From: UBA6522 sp965205045
GTDB taxonomy: Bacteria > Pseudomonadota > Gammaproteobacteria > Steroidobacterales > Rariloculaceae
Reading direction: 5' to 3'
Assembly: GCA_965205045.1 (NCBI GenBank)
Contig: OZ242031.1
Coordinates: 62,001 to 126,000 of the forward strand
Length of the DNA stretch: 64,000 bases
Both the position numbers and the translations under genes were made by a program. Under the pieces are notes generated by a model. The model ran no database searches, had not been told where the DNA came from, and worked only from the letters and a program-made list of their open reading frames with translations. This document shows, piece after piece, positions 25,735 to 35,365 of the stretch (its first letter is position 1; every line of letters starts with the position of its first letter).

Positions 25735-26511
25735 TCACCGAATATAGGTTGCCCCGTTGACGTCGAGGGTTGCGCCCGTCAGGTGACGATGGGTCCCCTG
25801 GGCCAGAAACGCGATCAGCTTGCCCAGTTCCTCCGGCGGCACCCATTCGCGCATGGCGAGCGTATCGGTCACACCCTGAATGCCACCCTGCAGCTTCGCG
25901 AAATCCACCGACATCCGGGTGCTGACGATTCCGGGAGCGATGATGTAGGCGTAGATGCCTTCCTTCGCGTGGGCTCGCGCCACGGACTGCGCCACCGCCT
26001 TTATGGCGGCCTTCGACGCCGCGTAGGCCAGCATCTTCGGATTGCTCGCCCCGCGCTGCGCAACCCAACTGGACATGAGGATGATCACACCCGCGCCACG
26101 GGTGCGAAAATGCCGAACCGCTGCACGCATCAGCCGCGCGGGCGCCTGCACGTTGACCTGGTAGTGGCGGCGCCAGGCGGCGTTCCACGCCTCCTCCGGG
26201 TCATCGAAACCGCCGCGCGGCTCCATCATGGCGGCATTCAGCACGAGCACGTCGATGTGCCCGCGCCAGGCCACGGCATCCGTCCAGACCTGCTCCACAA
26301 CCGCATCGTCTTCGAAGTCGCCGGACACGAAATGCCTGCGATCCGCCGGGACCTCACGCAGCAATTCGCGCGCCTTCTCGCGGTCGTCTTTCCTGCCCTG
26401 ATGATGCGCGATCAGCCGCGCGCCGTGGCGGCACAGCACCCTCGCCGTCGCCGCGCCGATACCTTGCGACGATCCCGTCAGCAATATCGTCTTGTCGGCC
26501 AGGCTTGCCAC
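25735..26511 (-). CDS. Short-chain dehydrogenase/reductase
   Basis: 258 residues. The NAD(P)-binding motif TGSSQGIG is at 12-19, VLVLNAAMM replaces the usual NNAG, and the catalytic Ser (ILMSSWV) and YAASKAA are intact. The C-terminus LTGATLDVNGATYI is typical of classical SDRs. It reduces or oxidises an unknown carbonyl or alcohol and is probably co-transcribed with the SnoaL-like gene. Confidence 0.88.
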   Translation of the reverse strand: MASLADKTILLTGSSQGIGAATARVLCRHGARLIAHHQGRKDDREKARELLREVPADRRHFVSGDFEDDAVVEQVWTDAVAWRGHIDVLVLNAAMMEPRGGFDDPEEAWNAAWRRHYQVNVQAPARLMRAAVRHFRTRGAGVIILMSSWVAQRGASNPKMLAYAASKAAIKAVAQSVARAHAKEGIYAYIIAPGIVSTRMSVDFAKLQGGIQGVTDTLAMREWVPPEELGKLIAFLAQGTHRHLTGATLDVNGATYIR

Positions 26512-26600
26512 TTGGTGCGCTTCCTCCGATCAGGTCCACGGTGCGGCAAGGAAGCCGGGTCGAACCCCGGCCAGGGCATGCGACGCGCTGCCGCTCACCG

Positions 26601-27752
26601 CTACTCCGCCGCCGGCACGAGGCGAAACACCGTGCCCATGCCGGTGCCGAAATAGATCAGGCCATCCGGTCCCTGGCTGACGAAGGGAATACGCCAACCC
26701 TTGTCAAGCAGCAGCCGCTCCTCGTGCAGAACGTTCCTTCTCTCGATCACGAGCCGGTTGATATGCGTCCCCGCCAGCGCACCGATAAACAGATCGCCCC
26801 GCCACCCGGGGAAAGCGGAACCCGTATAGAACACCATATCGGACGGCGCGATCGACGGAATGTACGTGTAGAGCGGCTGTTCCATGCCCTCGTACTCCGT
26901 CAGACCCTCGCCGACGGGCTCGCCGCTGTATTCCAGCCCGTAGGTGATGACCGGCCAACCATAGTTTCGGCCGGGTTCGATGATGTTGATTTCATCGCCG
27001 CCCAGGGGGCCATGCTCGTGCGACCAGAGTTCTCCGGTGTCCGGGTGAACCGTGAGTCCCTGCGCGTTGCGGCTGCCGAGCGCCCAGACTTCCGGCAAGG
27101 CGCCCGGGACATCGGCATACGGATTGTTGGCCGGCGCACTCCCATCGTGATGGACCCGAAGAATCTTCCCCAGATGCGTGCCGGGGCTTTGGGCCAGGTG
27201 CCTCAGGTCCCACCGTTCCCCCAGGGAAATGAACAGGTGCTCCCCGCTGAACGCGAGCCGGCACCCGTAAACGATGGAATTGTGATACCAGGGCTGTGCC
27301 GCGAGCAGCCTTTCACGATCCGCGAATCGGCCCTCCGTCAGCCGAACCCGTTCCACCACCGTGGTGCTCAATTGCAAGTCACCGGCCGTGTAGCAGTAGT
27401 AGACCCAGCCGTTGTCGTCGAACGCCGGGTGCAGCACGACATCCAGCATCCCGCCGTTGTCCTTGATGAACACATCGTCCGGCCCGCCGGCAGGGGCCGC
27501 CAGAGTGCCATCGGCCAGATCGACGAGACGAATGCGGCCGGCGGCACGCTCGCTTATCAGCGCCCGGTTCCCAGGCAGAAATGCGATGGCCCAGGGAACC
27601 TGCAGCCCGTCCGCAACCTGCTCCAGTCGAAACGAAACCGCGCCGCTATGGATGATCTCGTCCGGCGGGACCTGCTGGCCGGTGACGAGCATCGGGAACA
27701 GCACCACCGCTGCCACGGCGCCACGCACGAATTTTCCCGGCTCGCCGTTCAC
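26601..27752 (-). CDS. PQQ-dependent soluble sugar (aldose) dehydrogenase, copy 1
   Basis: 383 residues from the GTG at 27752, which overlaps the upstream DUF885 stop (GTGA). A signal peptide (VRGAVAAVVLFPMLVTGQ) precedes a six-bladed propeller of the GSDH/YliI type. PWAIAFLPGNRALISER and the SHEHGPLGGDEINIIEPGRN segment, followed by YGWP, are diagnostic. Such periplasmic enzymes oxidise aldoses using PQQ. The residues I can see match functional members. A second copy lies at 34040-35362. Confidence 0.88.
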   Translation of the reverse strand: MNGEPGKFVRGAVAAVVLFPMLVTGQQVPPDEIIHSGAVSFRLEQVADGLQVPWAIAFLPGNRALISERAAGRIRLVDLADGTLAAPAGGPDDVFIKDNGGMLDVVLHPAFDDNGWVYYCYTAGDLQLSTTVVERVRLTEGRFADRERLLAAQPWYHNSIVYGCRLAFSGEHLFISLGERWDLRHLAQSPGTHLGKILRVHHDGSAPANNPYADVPGALPEVWALGSRNAQGLTVHPDTGELWSHEHGPLGGDEINIIEPGRNYGWPVITYGLEYSGEPVGEGLTEYEGMEQPLYTYIPSIAPSDMVFYTGSAFPGWRGDLFIGALAGTHINRLVIERRNVLHEERLLLDKGWRIPFVSQGPDGLIYFGTGMGTVFRLVPAAE

Positions 27753-29494
27753 GGGCGCGGCATCGGACTCCGATCTTCGATCATGCGCTGCACGTTCTCT
27801 CCATTGCCGGTCATCTCCCATCGCGTGAGTTCGATGGGCACCCACGCCGCGGCAACGAGATCGTTGTGAAACCGGCCCAGGTCGAAATCGGCGCCGAGTT
27901 GTTGCCGCAGTTCGGCCAGGAGGCGCTCGATCTGCAACTTGCCTATCAGGTACACGATTCCACCCGTGGGCGCAGCGAAGAAATCGTCGGCTTCCTCCCG
28001 CGCGATACGCCGGTCCATGGGTATCGTCATCAGCGCAGCCACCGCTTCATCGACGGTCATTTCACCAAGCGCCATTCTTACGTCCACAACCACGCGCAAT
28101 GCACGCAGGCGCATGAAATTATAGATAAGCTCGCGGCTCTTCGGCCGCTCGTCATAATAGCCAAGCTGCATGGCCGTCTCTTCCCAGTATGTGGACCAAC
28201 CCTCGCTCTTGAAGCGGTCGCGGTGACCCCTCCGGATCGGAGACGCGTGACGTGCGGACACGATGCCCTGGAGATGGTGCCCCGGAATTCCATCGTGGAA
28301 GATGTTCGTGCTCGGGTCGACCCGCATGATCGATTCCCAGTAGGTCTGCGTGTAGGGGTGATCCTCGGGCACCGAATACTTCACTACCCCGTTGCCCGGA
28401 GTCGAATAACCGCTCAGGCCCGCCCACAGCGAAAACGCCTGGATGTAGTCGGGCATCTGCGCGCGGCGATACGGTCCCACGTAGTCCGGTATGTCGAGCG
28501 CCCCCTTGTCCTGGAGAAAGCGGCGAATTGCCCCGGCTTCCTCCTCCGTGCGCCGCGCATATTCGGCAGTCGTCAGCGCACCCGCCAGTGCGGGCAGGTC
28601 ACGGTTTCGCGATTCTTCAAACGATGTGAAGGCGAGGAAACGCGCGTATTCCTGCTCGCCCAGACGGAGAATGTCTTCGGCATCGTACGGCAACAGCCAG
28701 ATTCGCCGCAGAATCCAGTCGTACATCTCGCGCCCGATCGGGCGGGCACGCACCATTTCGGGCAACCGTTCCTCGATCCAGAGCCGATACGACGCAAGCG
28801 CCGCACCCATTTCGATGGCCGCCGAGTCGAGTTCTCCAGCCCACTCTGCCGGGAAATGGGGCCTGAGTCCTTCCGCGAACGCCCTGCTGCCGGACTGTCC
28901 GTCGGCCAGCGTGGCCAGGGCCCAACCCGACATCTCGCGCGTCGGTTCCGTCAGGTTGCGTTTCGCCTGTTCGAGAATTGCCGGGACGCTCTTCATGTGC
29001 GCGACGATTTCGGCCGCGCGAGCTTCCGTGAACGGCGGCGGTTGCTGCACGAGCCGGCCGAGCCCGCTGAGCGCCGCGCCGCTCAACATGCCGAAGGACG
29101 AAATTGACGACAGGTAGAACGCGGGGCTTCGGGACGTGGCGCGGTAGACGTGCAGACCGTAGTCCAGCATGTCCAGTTCCGACCGGACTATCAGGTAGTC
29201 GACCTGGTCGGACATCGCCCAGCCTGCCGGGTCCAGGCCGTCGAAGCGGGACCGGAGTTCGGCCAGTCCCGCCTTCTGCCGCTCGACCGCGGCCGCCGAG
29301 AAGTCCGGAATCCCTTCGACGATTTCGGGTTGGCGCAGATCCTGCGCCGCCTGAAAGATCTGTATGAGTGCGTCCTGAGGGGATGCTGCCGTCTGGGATA
29401 CCGCGGGCACCGCATACGATCCCGCCAGGAGCACCGCGAAAAGCCCCACGGAGGCCACCTGGGTGCGGTAGGATCGATTGCGCGTCCTGGTCAT
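27749..29494 (-). CDS. DUF885 peptidase-like protein, copy 1
   Basis: 581 residues with a signal peptide cleaved near AVSQT. DUF885 proteins are metallopeptidase-like helical enzymes with a conserved HExxPGHH motif. Here it is HDGIPGHH at 400-407 (Glu replaced by Asp), followed by the SEGWSTYWEE segment. The C-terminus LGRFHNDLV...IELTRWEM is a family hallmark. It overlaps the PQQ sugar dehydrogenase by 4 nt, so the two are co-translated. Probably periplasmic peptide hydrolysis, not proven. Confidence 0.85.
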   Translation of the reverse strand: MTRTRNRSYRTQVASVGLFAVLLAGSYAVPAVSQTAASPQDALIQIFQAAQDLRQPEIVEGIPDFSAAAVERQKAGLAELRSRFDGLDPAGWAMSDQVDYLIVRSELDMLDYGLHVYRATSRSPAFYLSSISSFGMLSGAALSGLGRLVQQPPPFTEARAAEIVAHMKSVPAILEQAKRNLTEPTREMSGWALATLADGQSGSRAFAEGLRPHFPAEWAGELDSAAIEMGAALASYRLWIEERLPEMVRARPIGREMYDWILRRIWLLPYDAEDILRLGEQEYARFLAFTSFEESRNRDLPALAGALTTAEYARRTEEEAGAIRRFLQDKGALDIPDYVGPYRRAQMPDYIQAFSLWAGLSGYSTPGNGVVKYSVPEDHPYTQTYWESIMRVDPSTNIFHDGIPGHHLQGIVSARHASPIRRGHRDRFKSEGWSTYWEETAMQLGYYDERPKSRELIYNFMRLRALRVVVDVRMALGEMTVDEAVAALMTIPMDRRIAREEADDFFAAPTGGIVYLIGKLQIERLLAELRQQLGADFDLGRFHNDLVAAAWVPIELTRWEMTGNGENVQRMIEDRSPMPRP

Positions 29495-29524
29495 GTCGTT
29501 TTCCGGCTGGCCACTGACCTTGAA

Positions 29525-29550
29525 GCCACAGCAGGGCCGATCGCTGTGGC
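29525..29550. promoter_or_regulatory. 8-bp inverted repeat in a divergent promoter
   Basis: GCCACAGC and GCTGTGGC face each other across 10 nt, between the divergent DUF885 (minus) and deacetylase (plus) genes. It could be an operator for either gene or a hairpin in the DUF885 leader, lying 31-56 nt upstream of its ATG. Confidence 0.3.
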
Positions 29551-29636
29551 CGGAGAGAAGTGATCGCGATGCGAACAGGCGTACGCAAAATTGTACACTA
29601 CGGTCGTACCGTTACCTGCGCGCCATCGAACAGCGA

Positions 29637-30539
29637 ATGAACCCGAACGAAGAACCCTGGCGCTGGCCCGAAAACACGTGGCGCCGGGCAATAGGCCGCG
29701 TCAGGGCCGGCCGGCCGTTGCAGCCGTCCGCCTGGCCCGATGGCGCCCGTTGCGCGGTCGCTCTCTCGTTCGACTGCGATCACGAAACGTACGAACTGGG
29801 CAGGGGCCACAGCACGGTAGGCCGCCTGGCGTGGGGTGAATTCGGACGCCGGGTGGGCGTTCCCCGAATACTGAGCCTGCTGCGCCGGCACGATGTCCCG
29901 GCCAGCTTCTTTGAGCCGGCGGTGTGCGCGCTGATCGACCCCACCGAAACGAGGCGCATCGCGGACGCCGGTCACGAGGTGGGCATTCACGGCTGGATCC
30001 ACGAGAACAATTCCACGCTGGACGAAGCGACGGAACGCGAACTCATTTTACGTGCCCGGGACGTACTGGAGCGGCAACTCGGCGCAGCGCCGGTCGGCTT
30101 TCGGTCGGCGAACTGGGACCTGAGCCCCTACACGATCCGGATCGTTGCGGAACTCGGCCTGGAATACGACAGTTCCCTGATGGCGGACGAGGCCTGCTAC
30201 GAACTGCTGGCAGACGGCCGGCCGACGGGTGTGGTCGAGGTTCCGGTGGAGTGGCTTCGGGACGATGCGGTCTACCTGATGTTCAACCGCGAGCCCGCCA
30301 CCCGACCGTGGATGTCCCCGGATGACGTATTCGGCATCTTCAAGCGGGAATTCGATGCAGCCTGGGAATCGGGAGGCCTCTTCCAGCTCGTCATGCACCC
30401 GTTCGTCATCGGGTATCGGTCACGAATCTGGATTCTCGACAGGCTGGTGGAGCACGCCAGGTCGAAGGGCGGCGTCTGGTTCGCCACCCATGCCGAGGTC
30501 GCGCGATGGGTCAGGCAGGAGATGGAGACCGACGCGTAA
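29637..30539 (+). CDS. Polysaccharide deacetylase family (NodB homology) protein
   Basis: 300 residues from the ATG at 29637. The NodB motifs are present: SFDCDHET (catalytic Asp pair), HGWIHEN (metal His residues), then FRSANWDLSP. There is no signal peptide. The PuuE/allantoinase-like subgroup has the same layout, so the substrate may be a small N-acyl compound or ureide, not only a polysaccharide. It converges with the aminotransferase gene, 9 nt away. Confidence 0.83.
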   Translation: MNPNEEPWRWPENTWRRAIGRVRAGRPLQPSAWPDGARCAVALSFDCDHETYELGRGHSTVGRLAWGEFGRRVGVPRILSLLRRHDVPASFFEPAVCALIDPTETRRIADAGHEVGIHGWIHENNSTLDEATERELILRARDVLERQLGAAPVGFRSANWDLSPYTIRIVAELGLEYDSSLMADEACYELLADGRPTGVVEVPVEWLRDDAVYLMFNREPATRPWMSPDDVFGIFKREFDAAWESGGLFQLVMHPFVIGYRSRIWILDRLVEHARSKGGVWFATHAEVARWVRQEMETDA

Positions 30540-30548
30540 CGTCCCCGG

Positions 30549-31997
30549 TCATGGTTTCCATTGACCCTCCCGGATCAGCTCCGACTGCACCTCGTCGAGA
30601 GCCTCCCTGATGGTGTTGACAACAATGTCCAGCTCGCTTTCCTTGATGATGAGCGGCGGCGAAAACGCAAGCGTATCGGCATTGGGCAGTGCTCTTGTAA
30701 GGACGCCGGATTCGAGTGACTTTCCTGCAACCCTGGCAGCGACCGCAAGTTTCGGATCGAATGGTTCCGGCGGATCCCTGGATGCGACGAGTTCGACCGC
30801 ACCAATCAGACCGAACCCCCGGATCTCGCCGACGAGCGGGTGGTCGCCGAAGGCACGTTGCAGCCGCTCATGCAGGTATCGGCCGCGAACGCCTGCGACT
30901 GTAACGAGATCCTCGGCTTCGATGATGTCGAGATTCGCCATTGCGGCGGCAGCCCCGATGGGATGCGATGAATACGTGTAGCCATGTCCGAACACACCGA
31001 ACCGCTTCTCGCCCTCGACGACCGTGCGCCAGACCGGCTCCGAAACGTAAACCCCGCTCAACGGGAAATACGCTGACGTGACGCCCTTTGCGACCGTGAT
31101 CAGGTCCGGCTCGATCCGCAGAGCCTCGCTGCCGAACATGTAGCCGAGGCGGCCGAAACCGCAGATGACCTCATCGGCGATCAACAGTATGTCGTTCCGG
31201 GCGAGCACGTCCTGAACCGCCTCATAGTAGCCGGGCGGTGGAACGATGACCCCGCCGGCGCCCATCACGGGTTCCAGGATCATCGCTGCGATCGTATCGG
31301 CGCGCTCCTCCGCGATCAGCCGTTCCAGGTCCCCGGTCAGCTTGTCGACAAACTGCGCATCGCTGAGGCCAAACCCCTCCCAGAGACGATGGGGCGCGAT
31401 CGTATGCCTGACAAATGGCAACGGCTGGTCGAACCCCGCATGCACGCCCGGCAGGCCCGTCATTCCGGCAGACATGACGGTCACGCCATGGTAGCCGCGC
31501 TGCCGGGCAATGATCTTTTTCTTCTGCGGTTTACCCCGGACATTGTTGTAGTACCAGGCCAGCTTGACCTGGGTGTCGTTCGCATCCGAGCCCGAGTTGC
31601 CGAAGAAGACTTTCGACATCGGCACCGGCGCGTATTCGATCAACCGCCGCGACAGGAGTGCCGGCACGTCGCTGCTCATCGAGGAGAAACCATGGCAGTA
31701 CGACAGCGACTCGGCTTGCGTGCGCAGCGCTGCGGAGATTTCCGTGCGGCCGTAACCGACGTTTACGCACCATAACCCGGCCATTCCGTCCACGTATCGA
31801 CGTCCGGCGGCATCCTCGAGCCAGACGCCCTCGCCCCTCACCATGACGACCGGCGGGCCGTCCCGTTCATGCCGGGCCAGGGCTGTAAACGGATGGAAGT
31901 TGTACAGGCGATCGATATCGGCCAATGCCGATGCGAAACCCGGGGTCGACGCTGTTGCGCTCACGTTGTCATCGAGGCAGTCACCGGGAAGCAGCAA
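30549..31997 (-). CDS. Class III (omega-amino acid:pyruvate-type) aminotransferase
   Basis: Up to 482 residues; the start is uncertain (TTG at 31997 or GTG at 31964, neither with a good ribosome-binding site). The PLP lysine is Lys304 (counted from 31997) in TVAKGVTSAYFPLSG. The YHGVTVMSAGMTG and LIADEVICGFGR segments are family markers. It transfers an amino group from an omega-amino acid or amine to pyruvate or a ketoacid. It is expected to be cytoplasmic. The DUF885 copy 2 stop lies 45 nt upstream in the same direction. Confidence 0.88.
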   Translation of the reverse strand: MLLPGDCLDDNVSATASTPGFASALADIDRLYNFHPFTALARHERDGPPVVMVRGEGVWLEDAAGRRYVDGMAGLWCVNVGYGRTEISAALRTQAESLSYCHGFSSMSSDVPALLSRRLIEYAPVPMSKVFFGNSGSDANDTQVKLAWYYNNVRGKPQKKKIIARQRGYHGVTVMSAGMTGLPGVHAGFDQPLPFVRHTIAPHRLWEGFGLSDAQFVDKLTGDLERLIAEERADTIAAMILEPVMGAGGVIVPPPGYYEAVQDVLARNDILLIADEVICGFGRLGYMFGSEALRIEPDLITVAKGVTSAYFPLSGVYVSEPVWRTVVEGEKRFGVFGHGYTYSSHPIGAAAAMANLDIIEAEDLVTVAGVRGRYLHERLQRAFGDHPLVGEIRGFGLIGAVELVASRDPPEPFDPKLAVAARVAGKSLESGVLTRALPNADTLAFSPPLIIKESELDIVVNTIREALDEVQSELIREGQWKP

Positions 31998-32042
31998 ACG
32001 GCGTTATGCCGGAAGAATGAGGCTGCTCGCCGGCCGTTCGGC

Positions 32043-33743
32043 TCAGTTCAGTCGTTCGCGTTTCCAGAACTCGCGCACTTCGTCGTCGAGTCCGGTCATC
32101 TCCCAGCGGATCAGCGAAACCGGAAGGCGGCCCGCGTCCATGAACTCGTCGTGGAAATCCTTCAGCACGAAGTCGTCGCCCAGTTGCTGCCGCCGGTCCG
32201 ACAGGAGACGCTGAACCTGCAACATTCCAACCGTGTATCCGAGACCGTATCCCGGCGGCCGCCGCAGGTAGATTTCGGCATCCACCCGCGCAACGTCCAC
32301 GTCCAGCCACGGCGTGCGTTCCATCCACCAGGTAACGACCTCATCGACCGACATTTCATTCAACTGCAGCCAGACGTCGGCCGGTACCCGCGCCGCGCGA
32401 AAGATACCGAATATGTAGATGAGTTCCCGCACACGGGGCAGATCGTCAATCACCCCGGCATTCATGATGCCCTCTTCCAGGTAGACCGCCCAGCCCTCCG
32501 TCCTGGCGCCGCTGGTGATCCTGCCGCGGATGGGGTGCGTGTTGTGGGACTCGACGACCGCGTCGAACCGGTGGCCGGGAATCACGGCGTGCAGGTGATC
32601 CGGAGTCGGGTTCCTGTACTGCACCTGTTCCCAGTAGTTCGGCCCGTTGGGACGCACGATCCACGGCACGTTCGTGTCGAGTTCGCCGATGTAGTCCGGG
32701 ATCGTGATGATCTCGTGCTCGACCAGGAAACTCCTGATCCGGCGGTCCGTTTCGGCAATCCGCTCCGCATACTCCTCCGCCGATGTCGGCAGATCAATCA
32801 CCGGGAGGTTGCGGTTGCGGTGCTGCTCCAGCGCGTACACGCTCCACAGGCGGTCGAGTTCGCGAATGCCGAGTGTCACGATCTGGTCGGTGTCGTACGG
32901 CATCAGCTTGACGTGCTTCAGGTACCAGTTGAAATAATCCCGACCGACGCCGCCCTGACCGGTCATGGATTCGCGATTCTCCGTCAGCCAGGAGTGAAAG
33001 CCCGTCACCGAATCCATGGCCGCGGCGATGTCGTCCGCCAGGTCCGGCTGTTGCTCGCGGGCCCGGCCGAGAAAGTCCTCGTACCAGCCGATGACCCCGG
33101 GTGGCGGCGTCGCGCGGTAGGGAAATCCATGCCCCACGCCGTCGGCGTTGGTCAGATTGAAGATGGCGAGATCCGCATAGTCCGCCGCGACCTCCGTCAG
33201 GTTCGCTTCGGCCTGGTCGATGAGAAGGGAAATGGCCTGCAGCCTGGTCACCAGGTCGGCGGTCTCCGCCTCCGACAGCGGCAGGTCAGCAAATGTGATG
33301 CGCAGCATCTGGTCCACGTAGAATCCCGGATCGCGCGACCAGGGCCGGGATACGTTCAGCGTGAAGTCGTACTGGTCGAATCGCGACCTTACGGCCAGGT
33401 AGTCCACCTGCCGGTCCAGCGCCCAGTCCACGACCGCCATGTCCTCGAGCCGATCCTGCAGATCGTCCATCGTCGCGCGCCGCTGTTCGACGGCGGCGAC
33501 GCCGTAGTCGGGATAAACTTCCGCCGGCCTCCCCGCGATATCGCGAAGCGGTACGTCGCCGCTGGCGCGCTCCGGATCGCTGAATTCCAGAAACTCCTGG
33601 TAGAGCGCGACCAGGTCATCGTAGCCACCCGACCCGCCCGGCATCCCCTCCAGTTGAACGCCGTCGGACTGGCCCATCGAGGGCAGGGCCACGAGGGCGG
33701 TCGACAGGGCAAGCGCCTTTCCGAATGTCAGCCATTTTTTCAT
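32043..33743 (-). CDS. DUF885 peptidase-like protein, copy 2
   Basis: 566 residues from the ATG at 33743, which follows GAGGAAAAAAC; the longer in-frame ORF upstream is spurious. The signal peptide is KKWLTFGKALALSTALVALP, cut near GQS. The signature is HAVIPGHR at 385-392: Ala replaces Glu and Arg replaces the last His. It then continues with EGWAVYLEE. The C-terminal KDFHDEFMD...SLIRWEM segment is conserved. The loss of the first-motif Glu, shared with copy 3, suggests a different chemistry or a rearranged metal site. Confidence 0.85.
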   Translation of the reverse strand: MKKWLTFGKALALSTALVALPSMGQSDGVQLEGMPGGSGGYDDLVALYQEFLEFSDPERASGDVPLRDIAGRPAEVYPDYGVAAVEQRRATMDDLQDRLEDMAVVDWALDRQVDYLAVRSRFDQYDFTLNVSRPWSRDPGFYVDQMLRITFADLPLSEAETADLVTRLQAISLLIDQAEANLTEVAADYADLAIFNLTNADGVGHGFPYRATPPPGVIGWYEDFLGRAREQQPDLADDIAAAMDSVTGFHSWLTENRESMTGQGGVGRDYFNWYLKHVKLMPYDTDQIVTLGIRELDRLWSVYALEQHRNRNLPVIDLPTSAEEYAERIAETDRRIRSFLVEHEIITIPDYIGELDTNVPWIVRPNGPNYWEQVQYRNPTPDHLHAVIPGHRFDAVVESHNTHPIRGRITSGARTEGWAVYLEEGIMNAGVIDDLPRVRELIYIFGIFRAARVPADVWLQLNEMSVDEVVTWWMERTPWLDVDVARVDAEIYLRRPPGYGLGYTVGMLQVQRLLSDRRQQLGDDFVLKDFHDEFMDAGRLPVSLIRWEMTGLDDEVREFWKRERLN

Positions 33744-34039
33744 TGTTTTTTCCTCAAATTGGATGAGTTCGAGCGTGGATACACCGGCCCCGCGGGTGGT
33801 CCTTCCACTCGGGAAAAGACGCGGGACGGCGCCACCGGGCTCCGGCCCGACACCGCCTGGCACTGCGTCCGGTGATCTGCCTCCCGAGCGATTATACATG
33901 GCGAAGCAGCGTCGCCGGCCGGATGACGTGTTTGCGGGGCGCGCCCGCCGCCGGTTCGCCGCAGGCTGTTCCCGGGAGCGCAGTGTCCTCGGACTGGCAG
34001 ACACTTTCAGGCTATGATCCGGGCATGGGAGGTAAGGTC

Positions 34040-35362
34040 ATGTTCGCGTACCGAAGCCTGCGGCGCGCCCCGGTGGCAGTGCTGCTGTGTTCATTGTTCG
34101 CTCACAGCATGGCGGCCGCGCAGGCGCCCCAGGCGACCGATGCGGCTGACGCGCCACGCCAGCGTGTACCGGGCCGGCCGGGCTCGGGTCCGGATACGCT
34201 CGCCGACGCCGCGCAGGTCATCGACGAGAAAGGCCAGCGCCTGCGGGTCACCCCGCTCAAGGGCCTGGAGCGCCCCTGGGCCCTGGCCTTCCTTCCCGGC
34301 GGGGCGATGCTGGTGACCGAGCGGCCGGGCCGCCTGCGGCGCGTGAACGCGGACTTTACGCTGGACCCGCAACCCATTGCCGGCGTCCCTGCCGTGCTGG
34401 CTTCGGCCTACAAGGGCCTGATGGATGTGGCGCTGCACCCAGGGTTCGCCGACAACCGGTGGGTGTACCTTACGTATTCCAGGCGCCTGCCCGGCGAAAC
34501 CGATGCCGACTGGGATCAGTTGTACGGTCCCGCGGGAACCGCCGCGGTGGCGCGCGGCCGGTACGACGGCGCGCACGGACTCCGCGATGTCGAGGACGTG
34601 TTCGTCGCCGATGCCGCGACCAGCGGCGTGAGCGCGGTGCGTATCGCCTTCGGCGCCGACAGCAAGCTGTACATGAGTATCGGAGCGACCAACTACCTGC
34701 AGGCGGAGGGCGGCACCAACCGCGTCGGCAGCGCCCACCAGGCGCAGGACCCGGCCTCGCACGCGGGCAAGATCCTGCGCCTCAACGACGATGGCTCCGT
34801 GCCCGCCGACAATCCGTTCGTCAACGAGCCGGGTTACCGCCCGGAAATCCATGCCCTCGGCATACGCAACACGACGGGCATGGCGGTGCATCCCGGCACA
34901 GGGGCGCTGTGGGCCGTCGATCACGGCCCGCTGGGCGGGGATGAGATCAACATCGTGGAAGCCGGCCGCAATTACGGCTGGCCAACGGTCTCCTACGGGA
35001 GGTCCTACAGCGGAGAACGGACCGGCGACGGATTCGGGCCGATACTCGCAAGTCCGTCGGCGCCGGGCATGGAAGATCCGTGGCTGCACTTCACGCCCAG
35101 CATTGCGCCAGGCGGTCTGGCGTTCTACGCGGGCGAGCGCTTCGGCGACTGGCAGGGTCACGCCTTCGTCGGTGGCCTGAGCGGAACGCAGCTTCACAGG
35201 GTTACGCTCACCCCGGAGGGTTTGCCCCGCGGCAGCCAGGCGCTGCTGCTCTCGCTGGAGCAGCGTATCCGCGAGGTTCGCGAGGGCCCGGACGGGCTGC
35301 TCTACCTGCTCACGGATCACGATCGTGGCGCGCTGCTGCGGGTCGAGCCGGCCGGGGACTGA
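34040..35362 (+). CDS. PQQ-dependent soluble sugar (aldose) dehydrogenase, copy 2
   Basis: 440 residues. I chose the ATG at 34040 because GGAGG stands 7 nt upstream; the start 15 nt earlier overlaps that site. A signal peptide (VAVLLCSLFAHSMAAAQA) is followed by the GSDH propeller: PWALAFLPGGAMLVTERPG, then VDHGPLGGDEINIVEAGRN. It has a longer insert than copy 1 (around residues 150-200) covering a TDADWDQLYGPAG loop. It begins the plus-strand block that carries the ABC importer; the next gene starts 3 nt after its stop. Confidence 0.88.
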   Translation: MFAYRSLRRAPVAVLLCSLFAHSMAAAQAPQATDAADAPRQRVPGRPGSGPDTLADAAQVIDEKGQRLRVTPLKGLERPWALAFLPGGAMLVTERPGRLRRVNADFTLDPQPIAGVPAVLASAYKGLMDVALHPGFADNRWVYLTYSRRLPGETDADWDQLYGPAGTAAVARGRYDGAHGLRDVEDVFVADAATSGVSAVRIAFGADSKLYMSIGATNYLQAEGGTNRVGSAHQAQDPASHAGKILRLNDDGSVPADNPFVNEPGYRPEIHALGIRNTTGMAVHPGTGALWAVDHGPLGGDEINIVEAGRNYGWPTVSYGRSYSGERTGDGFGPILASPSAPGMEDPWLHFTPSIAPGGLAFYAGERFGDWQGHAFVGGLSGTQLHRVTLTPEGLPRGSQALLLSLEQRIREVREGPDGLLYLLTDHDRGALLRVEPAGD

Positions 35363-35365
35363 AGT